DNA of 64,000 bases. Origin: Saccharum officinarum. Taxonomy: Eukaryota > Streptophyta > Magnoliopsida > Poales > Poaceae. This document shows positions 11,901 through 22,113 of this stretch, piece by piece (position 1 is the stretch's first letter; the number at the start of each line of letters is the position of its first letter). A model generated the notes under the pieces. The model was not told where the DNA came from. It searched no databases and worked only from the letters and a program-made list of their open reading frames with translations. Position numbers and translations under genes: made by a program. The stretch is from the NCBI GenBank assembly GCA_020631735.1, contig CM036168.1, positions 100,956,036 to 101,020,035 of the forward strand. The letters run 5' to 3'.

Positions 11901-14900
11901 AGTCGTTGGTTGCTAGAATGACCCTAAAGCCAGGAAAGGTAGTTCTCTGTTTCTCACAACCTAGTTTTTTCTGTTCATTGTCTTCTTAATTCTATTAATG
12001 TTTGATTGATATATATATCTGTAGATAACAAACCTTGCAAGATCCATTCGTGCCATTGCTGACATGGAGGACCCTATTTCCCATACATTGAAAAGAACAG
12101 AGGTGATTGCTATGGATCACATTTTGATATGTCTCATAGGGGAAAGAGATACATGCTGTGATGTGGTTTACTAAGCTTATAGATAGTAAGTTCCTGCAGT
12201 TCCTAGTTTTTAATCAACCAAGAATTCCTTTTCAGGTTGCTAAAGATCTGGTTTTTGAGAAAGCATATTGCCCATTGGGTGTTCTGCTCATTATTTTTGA
12301 GTCTCGTCCTGATGCATTGGTCCAGGTAACTTCTGATTCAGAAGCGAAGTACATATACAATATCTACAAGATCAATAATCATTTGTGGTTGATATATTAT
12401 TGTACAGATTGCATCTCTGGCAATCCGAAGTGGTAATGGTCTTCTTTTGAAAGGAGGAAAAGAAGCTATGAGATCAAACACAATATTACACAAGGTAGTA
12501 TGGAACTAGCTTTCTTGATCTTATAGTATGTAACAATATGTTTCTTTGCTTACGTGAGCTGTGCTTTTTCCCCTTTAGGTCATAACTGGGGTTATTCCAG
12601 ATATTGTTGGTAAAAAGCTCATAGGCCATGTGACTAGCAAAGATGAAATTGCTGATTTGCTAGCGGTAAGTATGTAATGTAATTCTTTCAATGGTAATTA
12701 AGTGCATAAATAAGTCTAAGCTCTAAAACTTTGCAGCTTGATGATGTGATTGATCTTGTCATTCCTAGAGGCAGTAAGAATCTAGTCTCCCAAATCAAAG
12801 CAACAACTAAGATTCCAGTTCTAGGTCATGCTGGTAAGCTGTTTTTAACAGTTTCAGTAAAAATATGGTTATGTTAATTCTTAAGTTAGTACCTGTAATT
12901 CTTTCTGATTTTAGCAGTACTAAATTATGTTTTCCAATTCTGTTCAGATGGTATCTGCCATGTTTACATTGACAAATCAGCCGACATGGATATGGCAAAA
13001 AGGATAGTATTGGACGCTAAGGTTGATTATCCAGCAGCATGTAATGCAATGGTATATCTCTAATTTAGTAGCTAATTGATGTCACAGTACATGTCTCATT
13101 TAGTACCCTGAGCACAAAATCTTCAAAGGCCATGTTCCTTCACTAGACTAGTTTAATAATTTATTATTTCTCAATAGTCACTTTCCTGAGAAAGTAGTTC
13201 ACAGCCTCACTAATATAATCTTTCTTGTTGAGTTGAAACCTTGCCTTTGCTATTACATAGTTGTCTACATTTTGGTCTACTCCTTTTTACAATTTCCCCC
13301 TTTGAAACATATCGTAATATGTGATTTATGGCCTTTTCTTATAACATATTTACTAAAGAACACTTTATTATTATTTATTGATTTATTGAAACATTTATTT
13401 TTTGAATTTACTTGTATATCTTCAAATGCAACAAACCATGCAGCCACCTAATTGGACTCTTAAAGTTATGTATGATGAAGTTGTATCATCTACCACATAA
13501 CAATTAATTTAAAGAGTTTTTTATCATTTTATTTAGGAGAACTAATTTTATTGAACCTATTGGTTTATTTTAGAATTTAATACAGGTTATGTAATTTCTT
13601 GTGCAGGAAACACTACTTGTTCATAAAGATCTTAACAAGAGTGAGGGCCTTGATGATCTATTAGTGGAACTTGAAAAGGAAGGTCAGAACTCAAAATCTC
13701 TTAGTCTTTCATTTGTTTATTAGTAACTGGTGGATAAAAAGTGACTTTTGCACACTAGTTAATACTGAATAGTTACAATCACAGCATCTTTACTTTGAGT
13801 TTCATATTGCAGGAGTAGTTATTTATGGTGGGCCTGTTGCACATGACAAATTGAAAGTACCAAAGGTAGATTCATTTCGTCATGAGTATAGCTCAATGGC
13901 ATGCACTCTTGAATTTGTTGATGATGTGCAGTCAGCCATCGATCACATAAATCGTTATGGAAGGTAAGGAAGTTTTATTTTAAGCGTATTATGGCTACAA
14001 TAGGCTACTTTTGACCAAAATTTGTGTTTTTTTCAGTGCACACACAGACTGCATCATCACAACTGATGAAAGTGCTGCAGAGGCTTTTCTGCAGCAAGTC
14101 GATAGGTATTGGAACCTTTCAGCCATTCTCGTGGTTGAACTTTGTTATGGAAGTATTTTTTGTTACTGATTTGTTTGATTATACTACTGGTCTATGATGA
14201 TTTTGGATCTAATGACATGGCATTTCTGTTGACTGCAACAGTGCCGCTGTGTTTCATAACGCAAGCACAAGGTTCTGTGACGGGACGCGCTTTGGGCTAG
14301 GTGCAGAGGTACTTCCTTTGGTCATCTGTTTTCTGTACGTTTTTCTTATTCTTGTCACTTTATACCATGAACAGTTTGTGTTTAGATGTGAAGATCATTT
14401 GTTTGAATTCCTTGCGCTAGCCACCATTGATTTGCCAGAAGCCTTGATGGATGATGGTGTGAATCATTTATTAAGTTAATAAATATGTTTTGTGCTTGAA
14501 GCCTTAACTATCAAACCAATGAAGTGTTAGTAGTTTGTATGTCTATTGAATGTTCAAAATGTATGTAGAAGCATAGCGAGGTATAAATGAAACTGCTGAG
14601 AGAACAATAGTGAGGTCAAATTGAACCATGGACTGATGTTACTTGGACTGTTCAGGAAATTACAGCATGTAATTTACTTAGGTATATACATTGTTCTACA
14701 TGCAACAATGCCTTCATAGTCATTTTATTATTATAATAGATGTCAAATTGGTGTAGTCTAAAAGTTTAAGCTGCCCAATACTAAATTGTTTTCAGTTACG
14801 GTATTGGCACTTAACTTCAAATACCTTCTTATTGAATCTTTTCGAATGGTTTGTGAAGGTTGGCATAAGTACAGGGCGCATACATGCCCGTGGACCTGTT

Positions 14901-15186
14901 GGAGTTGATGGACTTCTAACTACTCGCTGGTACATTTTTTATCACTTGAATATGTGTTCCATGTTTGGTATTTCTCATTTCCTCTTTGTCACCTTATGAC
15001 AGTTTCCCTCTGCTCTGATTCTTTATTTGTCCGTGGGGAAGATCCCACTTTTGCTCACACAACTATTATGTTCATGTCATACTTATGATCTTTTTCACCA
15101 CATCTAGCATTTTACGCGGTAGTGGACAAGTGGTGAATGGTGACAAGGGAGTGGTTTACACCCACAAGGATCTTCCTTTGCAATGA
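8930..15186 (+). CDS. P5CS: Delta-1-pyrroline-5-carboxylate synthase (bifunctional), 20 exons, 729 aa
   Basis: This bifunctional enzyme has gamma-glutamyl kinase and glutamyl-phosphate (GSA) reductase activities. It converts glutamate to GSA/P5C, the rate-limiting step of proline synthesis, in cytosol or plastid. My exon model, all GT-AG and one open frame: 8930-9028, 9674-9745, 10095-10198, 10289-10391, 10478-10639, 10756-11033, 11538-11688, 11774-11938, 12025-12102, 12236-12325, 12408-12494, 12579-12665, 12737-12833, 12948-13051, 13607-13682, 13813-13963, 14037-14105, 14242-14308, 14859-14929, 15108-15186 (TGA). The kinase half (about 1-300) shows SGAVGVG at 73-79, NENDAISTR (about 167-175) and GRGGMQAK at 248-255. 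The reductase half carries [19 protein letters not shown] and the catalytic Cys about 556 in DYPAACNAM. Length matches plant P5CS (about 716-731 aa). The first ATG (MGRGGIGG...) is used; a second in-frame Met is at 12. No disabling lesion is seen, so the gene appears functional. It is convergent with the PPR gene. Confidence 0.95.
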
Positions 15187-15187
15187 G

Positions 15188-15267
15188 GCAAGTAATGGTT
15201 CACACTTCACACTGTTTGAAAAAGAATGCACTACCATAGTTACTGACTTCTCACGTCTTTGTTGCAG
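15188..15267 (+). other. Possible GC-AG intron in the P5CS 3' UTR
   Basis: One base after the stop codon lies AG|GCAAGT, the strong consensus for GC-type donors. It is followed 80 bp later by a pyrimidine-rich tract and ttgttgcag. Splicing would leave the coding sequence unchanged. This is inferred from splice-site sequence only. Confidence 0.45.
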
Positions 15268-16497
15268 GCAAAGAACCTCTGTTGTAGTACAATTGCTCGT
15301 AACGAATGGCTGAACTACCTTTTAAGTACCATTTTCTTTATTCCATGCAACAAAGATAGGTGTCGTAACAAGCAGAAGGACCTGATACTTTCTCGGCGGT
15401 GCCTATTTATTAGAAAATGATGTGTTCAGACCATTTCGGTACGAGGCTTGTAAGCTGTGTTTGTCGTTGTGTTCTTGTCGTATAAGCCCTAGAACTTCCG
15501 AGACATCTGTATTAGAGGCGTTTTAGCTGGTTGATATGCGATGGTTTTGGATGAAACTTGAATATGTTCCCATGCAATGATAATGCATGTGTGATGAGAT
15601 CCTAAAAATCTGTAATGGTCTGTAATTTTATCTGCCCTGGTGTTGGTTCATGTGGGAAATAGGTTTGGCTCAAGGAATCGTCTTGCAAAACGAGGTTGCT
15701 GCCCTGGGTGATCTTCGACGCAAAAACAGACATATATAAACATCAATTGCATTAAAAATTCATCAATCAGTAACACAAAATATTACAGAGAATCAGCCCT
15801 TCTGATCTCCACAATCCAGCAGAGATTAGTGGTTGTGCAACGGACAGTAAAAAAGAACTGTCTAAATGATCTGCATCTTTTCAAAACGCAGGGATCAGTG
15901 GTTGTGCAATGGACAGTAAAAAAGAACTGTCTAAATGATCTGCATCTTTATATCCCACGCACAGCAGATTAGTTGGCAGATTTACTATTGCATGCGTGAC
16001 ATAGACGGTGTTATCCAAATCAACGGTGATCTCATCTACGGCTTGTCCACGGATCAATGACGGGGCCTCTGCCATCGCCACCACAATAGTTACAAGTTAC
16101 AACCATCACATGAACAGACACGAACATTCAATAGTGGTGCCTCCAAATTGTCATAGCTTATACTCACGTCTCTGACCATGTATAAATATGTAATATCAAA
16201 CAAAATCAATAAAGCAATTAATCATTTATTCTCATTCTTGTCTTGAGTTCGATCTCTTTACATTTAAAGATGGGGCATCTTCACGAGCGTGTCAAAATTG
16301 TTTGTCAGGTATGAGTTCCACTTTTCTCCAGACTCAGTAATCAATCTGAGGCCCATCCTGAAAAGCTATCACCATGCCTAGTCTAATGAAATATGTTAGG
16401 CTGTACAAATGGTTTGAAGAAACAACAGCTTCTACTTCTTCAGTTATCATCCAGTATAATCAGTAAAGGTAACTAAAAAGAGGAGTTTGCAGCATCT
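15268..16497. other. Convergent intergenic/3' UTR region between P5CS and the PPR gene
   Basis: No ORF of interest. It should contain both 3' UTRs. It also holds a short tandem duplication at 15824-15949. Confidence 0.6.
15824..15949. repeat. Tandem duplication, about 57 bp with period 69
   Basis: The stretch ggttgtgcaa(c/t)ggacag through ctgcatcttt at 15831-15880 is repeated at 15900-15949 with almost no change. It is a local duplication in the convergent intergenic region. Confidence 0.85.
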
Positions 16498-18468
16498 TCA
16501 CCAATAATCCCTGCATGAGCAAACTCCATCCCTGAAGTGGTGAAATCGATTCACATCCCTCACAATAATCTCCCGATCTGTGAATTTGGAGATGAACTTG
16601 GTGACTGAATGACAGTCCTCACAAAGCCTGAGGTTCTTTGTGATCCTGATAACCTCTCCACTGCCAGTGTTGATAAGCCCGAAAGCAACAGCCAACTTCT
16701 CACTGTGGCCAAGCAAAATCCTCTCCTTCTCCTCTTCTTCAATATCATACAGAACTGATCCTGTGTCAGGGACATAGCCCTCGTTTTTCATCTGTGTCAC
16801 AAACTCACCAATCAATGCTTGCAGCTCCTCCACCTGTGGGTTCTTGTCAACTGAAGCAAATGAGTGCAGCTTCTTCTTCACCTCTATCCAGCTACAGCCT
16901 GGCACCTTCTCCAGTGCATGCTCCTCAAGTAACTCCTTTAGTACATCAACTTGGTTCTGCAACTTAGCTCGGGCATAAATATCTGCCAGGAGAACATAGT
17001 TTCCAGCATTTTGGGGCTCAAGATCAAAGAGATGAGAGCATGCCATCTCAGCATACTCAACATGGACATGAATTCTGCAAGCTCCAAGAAGTGAGCCCCA
17101 AACTTGAGGGCTTGGTTGAATGCGCATGCTCTGTATCAGCTCCACAGCTTCATCCAGGCGCCCAGCACGACCAAGAAGGTCAACCATGCAAGCATAGTGC
17201 TCAGCACGAGGTGTGACATTGTAATCCACCATTGATTCAAATAGCTTCTTCCCCTGCTCCACAAGTCCAGCATGGCTACAAGCCCCAAGGACGCTGATAA
17301 ATGTGATGATACTTGGCGAAATGCCTTCCTGAATCATCTCCTCAAACACCTGGATTGACTCACGACCAAAGCCATGCATTCCATATCCAGATATAAGTGA
17401 ATTCCATGACACAACATTCCTTCTGCGCCCTATCCAATTGAAGATGTAGCGCCCGATCTCAAGGCACCCACATTTCATGTACATTGCCATCAACGCATTC
17501 AGCACTGAAACAAGTGAGTCAAACCCCCTCCGAAGGATATATGCATGCAGTACTTTGCCCTGACCGAGTGCATTTACCCCAGCACAGGCATGCAAGACGC
17601 TAACAATTGTGATCGAGTTTGGTACCAGGTCTGCATCAGAAGCCATCATCTCCTGAAAGATCTGAATCGCATCACCAGGACGCTCATTCTTGGCATAGCA
17701 CCCAATCATGGCACTCCATGACACAAGATTCCTATCAGGCATTGAAGTGAACACACGCTCAGCATAGCTGACCATCCCAAGCTTCGCGTAGCAGTCAATA
17801 AGAGTGGTGGCAACATGCGTGTGTAATCCATAGCCGCGACGGATGGCATGAGCGTGCATCTCCCGTACACGGGCAGAGGCCGGCCCGTGCGACGCTGACG
17901 CTGCAATGCAGGCCTTAAGACCGTGCGCGTAGCTGTAGCTGTCGACGGGGACACCGAGCCGGCCCATGTCAGCAAGGCACGCGAGAGCCTCCTCTCCATG
18001 GTCGGCGAGCGCGAGCGCCTTGAGCATCGCGTTCCACACGAAGATGTTCTTCACAGGCGCCTCGTCGAACACCTGGCGCGCGGCCGGGAGCACGCTGAGC
18101 GCAGCATAGGCGTCGATGAGGCGGGTCGATAGGAAGGGGTCCGAGCGGAACACCGGGTCCGCCTCGAGCCTGCGGTGTACGGCTGCGGCGAGCGCGGTGT
18201 CCCCCGCCCGCGCGGCTGCGAGCAGGAGCGACTCGTAGGTGCGCTGCGTTGGCGCGGGAAGCCCCTGCAAGAGCGCCGCGGCCCGGGCGAGGCGCCCGTG
18301 GGCGCAGAGCGTTTGTATGAGGTGGTCCTCGTTCTCCGGCGAAGCGCCCGGCGACGCCGGCGCGAGCGACGCGAGGCACCTGAGGCGCGTCAGCCTCGGT
18401 CGCCTGGGCCCGAACGGGCGGTGGGGGAGATGGAGGAGGGAGGTGTGCGGGGAGGCAGTGGCGGACAT
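16498..18468 (-). CDS. CRR2: PPR-DYW protein, probable CRR2 orthologue, 656 aa, intronless
   Basis: This is a PLS-class pentatricopeptide protein. It has a putative plastid transit peptide at the N-terminus (rich in S, R, P, L; residues 1-about 40), PPR repeats from about 60 to 470 (motifs such as VWNAMLKAL, VSWSAMIGCYAKN, VSWNSLISGYGMHG, EHYACMVDLLGRAGRLDEA), E/E+ motifs, and a complete DYW domain at 564-656. That domain carries HxE at 588-590, CxxC at 616-619, a C-x-C near 650-652 and a terminal DYW. The repeat-by-repeat wording and length closely resemble Arabidopsis CRR2 (about 657 aa). CRR2 acts in chloroplasts in processing between rps7 and ndhB, needed for the NDH complex. The open frame continues 116 codons upstream to 18816. 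I chose the ATG at 18468 because it gives the CRR2 length and a transit peptide, while the upstream extension overlaps a MITE and shows no conservation I recognise. The orthology call is from memory of the family. Confidence 0.85.
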   Translation of the reverse strand: MSATASPHTSLLHLPHRPFGPRRPRLTRLRCLASLAPASPGASPENEDHLIQTLCAHGRLARAAALLQGLPAPTQRTYESLLLAAARAGDTALAAAVHRRLEADPVFRSDPFLSTRLIDAYAALSVLPAARQVFDEAPVKNIFVWNAMLKALALADHGEEALACLADMGRLGVPVDSYSYAHGLKACIAASASHGPASARVREMHAHAIRRGYGLHTHVATTLIDCYAKLGMVSYAERVFTSMPDRNLVSWSAMIGCYAKNERPGDAIQIFQEMMASDADLVPNSITIVSVLHACAGVNALGQGKVLHAYILRRGFDSLVSVLNALMAMYMKCGCLEIGRYIFNWIGRRRNVVSWNSLISGYGMHGFGRESIQVFEEMIQEGISPSIITFISVLGACSHAGLVEQGKKLFESMVDYNVTPRAEHYACMVDLLGRAGRLDEAVELIQSMRIQPSPQVWGSLLGACRIHVHVEYAEMACSHLFDLEPQNAGNYVLLADIYARAKLQNQVDVLKELLEEHALEKVPGCSWIEVKKKLHSFASVDKNPQVEELQALIGEFVTQMKNEGYVPDTGSVLYDIEEEEKERILLGHSEKLAVAFGLINTGSGEVIRITKNLRLCEDCHSVTKFISKFTDREIIVRDVNRFHHFRDGVCSCRDYW

Positions 18469-18727
18469 GGGGATGGGGGCGGGGCGGGGGCGGGGGCGGA
18501 GGCGGAGGCGGCGGAAGGCGAGGAGGGGCGTCACCGTGAGTCGGCGCGGGAGAGGGAGATATTTCGGGTGGGTTGGGTTGGGTTGGGTCGGACGTCGGAG
18601 CTCGGACGGCAGCTGGAAGCCTGGAAAAGTGGAAAGCAGCGGCGAGGCGGGACTGAATGGGCAGCGCCGCGCGGAGACGGAGAAGATTGCGGATTTTTTG
18701 CGGGATTTTGGTGGCTTGGCAGAATCG

Positions 18728-18780
18728 TGGGCTCGTTTTCTGGAGCGGCCTGGCGTGTTGGTTGGGCTTGTGAGTGGGCC
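18728..18780. promoter_or_regulatory. Cluster of site II (TGGGCY) elements upstream of the PPR gene
   Basis: Three TGGGCC/T motifs lie on the plus strand at 18728-18733, 18763-18768 and 18775-18780, 260-310 bp upstream of the PPR start codon. Site II elements, bound by TCP factors, are enriched in promoters of plant genes for organelle proteins. No TATA box is evident, which fits this class. Function is inferred from motif and position. Confidence 0.5.
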
Positions 18781-18804
18781 AACATAGGTTGCCCATTTTG
18801 CAAC

Positions 18805-19776
18805 GGAAAAGTCCACATTACCTTCCTTAACTTTCGCAAAAATCTATTTTTCCTCCCTAAACTTCAGAACCGGGCAAAACACCTCATTCAACTTTTAAAA
18901 CCATTCATCTTACCTCCTAGTTCTGTTATAAACAGTTTTGAAGGCGGTTTTGTCTTTTTCTTTTTTATTTATTTCGGCTGAATCTTTGAAAAATCATAGT
19001 AAATCATAGAAAAATCATAAAATAGAAAATTCAATTTTGTTGGACTCCACATGAGTAGATCTACATAGTGAATATATAATATAGTATGCTTTAGTAAAAA
19101 GTTTTTGTTGTAGCTTTAGATCTATGCTTTTATGTAATTAATTGGAATAATTCATAGCTGCAGTTTATATGGTTCAATTGTGATGACATTTTTATGGTGG
19201 GCTAATTATTGTATGACTGAACTGTAGTAAAAATTTCATACTCATTCGATCATGTATAGCTTAGTTATAGATTTATTTATATTTAACAAGCATAAACCTA
19301 AATAAAATCTATAACTAAGTTATACATGATTCAATGAGTATAAAATTTTAATACAGTTTAAGCATACAATGATTAGCCCACCATAAAAATTTCACCATAA
19401 TTAGACCATATAAACTGCAGCTATGAATTATTTCAATTAATTACAGAAAAGTATAGATCTAAAGCTACAACAAAAACTTTGTACTAAAGTATACCATATT
19501 ATATATTTACTGCGTAGATCTATTCATGTGGAGTCCAACAAAATTAGATTTTCTATTTTATGATTTTTCTGTGATTTACTATGATTTTTCAAAGATTTGA
19601 CCGAAATAAATAAAAAAGAAAAAGACAAAACCGCCTTCAAAACCGCTTATAACAGGGCCAGGGAGGTAAGATGAACGGTTTTAAAAGTCAAAGGGAGATG
19701 TTTTGCCTGGCTTTGGAGTTTGGGGAGAAAAGGTGGACTTTTGCGAAAGTTGAGGGAGGTAATTTGGACTTTTTCC
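18805..19776. mobile_element. Foldback (near-palindromic) element, two arms of about 480 bp
   Basis: The left arm (18805-about 19284) begins ggaaaagtccacattacctt. The right arm (about 19291-19776) is its reverse complement, ending ggtaatttggactttttcc. The arms pair along their whole length with scattered mismatches and a loop of only a few bases near 19288. No ORF of interest is present. This end sequence is familiar from a common non-autonomous grass element. Target duplications are not clear. It abuts the PPR promoter. Confidence 0.85.
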
Positions 19777-19835
19777 TTTTGCGGAGATGGACAGCCCAAA
19801 ACGACACTACTTTGCTCTAGATTGAAACTGTGAAT

Positions 19836-19840
19836 GTCTC
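19836..19840. repeat. Target-site duplication of T1, left copy (GTCTC)
   Basis: The five bases before the left LTR are identical to the five after the right LTR (31272-31276), showing the element's ends are original. Confidence 0.95.
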
Positions 19841-21043
19841 TGTCGGTGTTCGGACCCACGGGGGTCCTAAACCAACGAGTAAATATTGCGTGTCTCTTTC
19901 CTGGATGGTGATGCAAGGAGAACACACGGGGGTTTATCCTGGTTCGGGCAGAAGAAGGCCCTACGTCCAGCGGGGGGAGATGTTTGTATTTCCTTGCACC
20001 GAGGTGCTCGTGTAGGGGTTATAAGCATGCGAGAGAGGGTGTCGAGCCCAAGTCTCAAAGAGAAAAGAGGGAAAAGGCGGTTGCTTGAGATGTCGGTCTT
20101 CTGTTTTGTGTTTTTCGTTCCGTCTCTGTCCCCCCCTCCGTTGAACCCTGGCCTGCCCTTTTATAGGGTGAGGGAAGGCCAAGACGACGGGGAGCCTTGA
20201 GGTGATGTTTTATCGATTCCTGTTGAGTTGACTGTAGCGACGTGCCTTGGGAATGGCCGGCCATCCCTGGACACCCTGACGTTGTGGGAGACAAGATGGC
20301 GAAATGACCCAGAGCGCCATGCCATACCGTCCTTTGAACTAAGTCGAGCGTCGGGGCTGGGTCGAGGCCGGGTCGAGGCCGGATGGATAAGGCCGAACCC
20401 CCGATATCGCGGAGAACGGGCCTTGTCTTATCCTCCCTCGAGGGTGATTGATGGTGAACAGTGCGCGGTAAGGTGGGTATAGTGACGGGTTTCACCTCCC
20501 ATCACGGGATGGGCGATAAAACAGTGAGATCTGACACGGGTATTGTTCCCACGTCGATCCTGGCCGCAGCCATGCCGGTAGGTGGTAGTAGGTAACCGCA
20601 TTGAATGATATGGCTTTTGTCCTGGGGTAGGCAAAGAAAAGGTGTCGAGGTGCTCGGTCCGGGCTCACGCGAGTCGGAGTTCTCCCCAGCGGGCGGTCGA
20701 GCCTCGCGCGGGTCGGAGCGCTGTCGAAGTACCTCGTGGCACGGGATGGGGCGCGGTCGAGGCGCCCCGTCGAGCGGGCCTCGTACGAGTCGGAGCCGGG
20801 GCGCGGTCGAGGCGCCCCGTCGAGCGGGCCTCGTACGAGTCGGAGCCGGGGCACGGTCGAGGCGCCCCGTCGAGCGGGCCTCGTACGAGTCGGAGCCGGG
20901 GCGCGGTCGAGGCGCCCCGTCGAGCGGGCCTCGTACGAGACTGACTGGGTACGCGGTCGAGGTGGGCTATCTTTTATTGCGGTTTCGGTCGTGTTAGTTT
21001 TTTGGCGATAGGTGCGGGTACCCCCGTACTGTTGGTACCGACA
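19841..21043 (-). repeat. 3' LTR of T1 (1,203 bp)
   Basis: Begins TGTCGGTGTTCGG and ends GGTACCGACA on the plus strand. It contains four copies of a 50-bp unit from 20751, against three in the 5' LTR. The minus-strand TATA box is at about 20158-20166. Confidence 0.95.
20751..20949 (-). repeat. 50-bp tandem repeat in U3 of T1 3' LTR, four copies
   Basis: Units start at 20751, 20801, 20851 and 20901 with gc(g/a)cggtcgaggcgccccg. In LTR orientation they lie upstream of the TATA box, the usual place for enhancer repeats. Confidence 0.9.
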
Positions 21044-21045
21044 GT

Positions 21046-21058
21046 AGCCCCCGAGCCT
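21046..21058 (-). promoter_or_regulatory. Polypurine tract of T1
   Basis: On the minus strand the sequence aggctcgggggct directly precedes the 3' LTR, where the primer for plus-strand DNA synthesis is expected. The same tract is next to the T2 LTR at about 59548-59560. Confidence 0.6.
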
Positions 21059-21242
21059 TTGGGTGAGTGTGTGATCACTCTCCCAGAGGTTGGTCAGAAT
21101 TGGAGTCGTAGCGCCGTGATTTTTTCCGGCGAGGGCGCGCGAGCGCACCCGCCGGGTGTAGCCCCCGAGGCCTCGGTGGAGTATTGAGACTCCTCCGAGG
21201 TCTTGTACGCGTTTGATTGGGGAACGATTCGTTGCGGTCAAG

Positions 21243-21730
21243 CCCCCGAGCCTCGCGCGCGCGAGGTCGATCAGGGTCCCGGCCGTCTTTTGCGACCCTC
21301 ACGCTCCTTTTCTGAAAAAGGAGGAGGGGTGGAGAACGCCGTACTACCCTCGTTTGGGCGCGAGTTCCGACGATCTCCGGTGAGCTGCTAGCGGGGGGAA
21401 TTCGAGTGAGAGCCCGTGCCCCGTTCGTTAGGGGTCGGCTAGTGGCCCGGAGGCGCCCTCGAAGATGCCAAGAAGTGGTCGTGTGGATCTCGATTCCCTT
21501 CGACAGGATTCGAGGGCTCGATGCCTCCCCCGGAGGGATTCCTACGACGACCTTCTCCTTCGGCCTCGAATACGTCCTGGGGTGCCTCGAGAGCGTGGCT
21601 CGAGCCCTTGGCCATGTACGGGCGCACCCTGGGTCGTCCCTAACTCTGTTGCTCGAGGGCAGCTGTCGAACCCTGTTCGAGGGCCAGCTTTCGCTCCCTC
21701 GAGACTTATTGCGGGCTTCAGGCCCATTTT
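21243..21730. repeat. Single copy of the unit that is tandemly repeated in T2
   Basis: This stretch (from ccgagcctcgcgcgcgcgagg to gcgggcttcaggccc) is homologous to each of the four ~498-bp units at 59745-61730. It lies upstream of the antisense gene's TATA box. The long frames in it (for example 21406-21882) are by-products of GC-rich repeat sequence. Confidence 0.8.
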
Positions 21731-21960
21731 CCACATACCTGGGGATATTCGTCCGCGGATCCCTCCCTCGTTTGTTAGCCGGGCGCGTCTTTTGGGGAGG
21801 CGAGATCGGCGCGGTAGTGGGCGATGTGGCGTGTGGTCATGACGTGGGGGACGGCCACGTGCCCGACTCCTGCGAGATGTAAGGAAACGGTTAGGTGAGC
21901 GCATTTAATGCGGGAAACTGTTCCTACCTTCTCGCGCGGCCGTTGGGCTTCCGCCTGGGC

Positions 21961-21968
21961 ATATAAAG
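21961..21968 (+). promoter_or_regulatory. TATA box of the antisense gene in T1
   Basis: atataaag lies about 150 bp upstream of the antisense gene's ATG. The T2 copy has the same box at 61929-61936, also about 150 bp upstream of its ATG, in a conserved context (gccgttgggcttccg...ataaag). Confidence 0.65.
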
Positions 21969-22113
21969 TTAAGGCCTAGGGGTCTGCGTTCCCCACCGGT
22001 CCCTTGCGTTCCTGCAATCTTCTGCCTCAGACAATCTTTGCCTTATCGCGTTCTCCGCCCGCGTCGTCGCCGCCACCGCATCCTTTCCATCCATCCCCCC
22101 TCCGACAGCACCG

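Noticed and set aside
18469..18816. 116-codon N-terminal extension of the PPR frame
   Set aside because: It is open but Pro/Arg-rich from GC-biased DNA, its first Met lies in the foldback element, and the ATG at 18468 gives the family length with a transit peptide.
17969..18981. Long frames on both strands over the PPR 5' end (for example 17969-18796 minus, 18175-18981 plus)
   Set aside because: They are shadows of the GC-rich PPR coding sequence with no domain of their own.
20492..21241. Repetitive frames (SYEARSTGRLDRAP-type) in the T1 and T2 LTRs
   Set aside because: They are translations of the 50-bp tandem repeat in all frames, not proteins.
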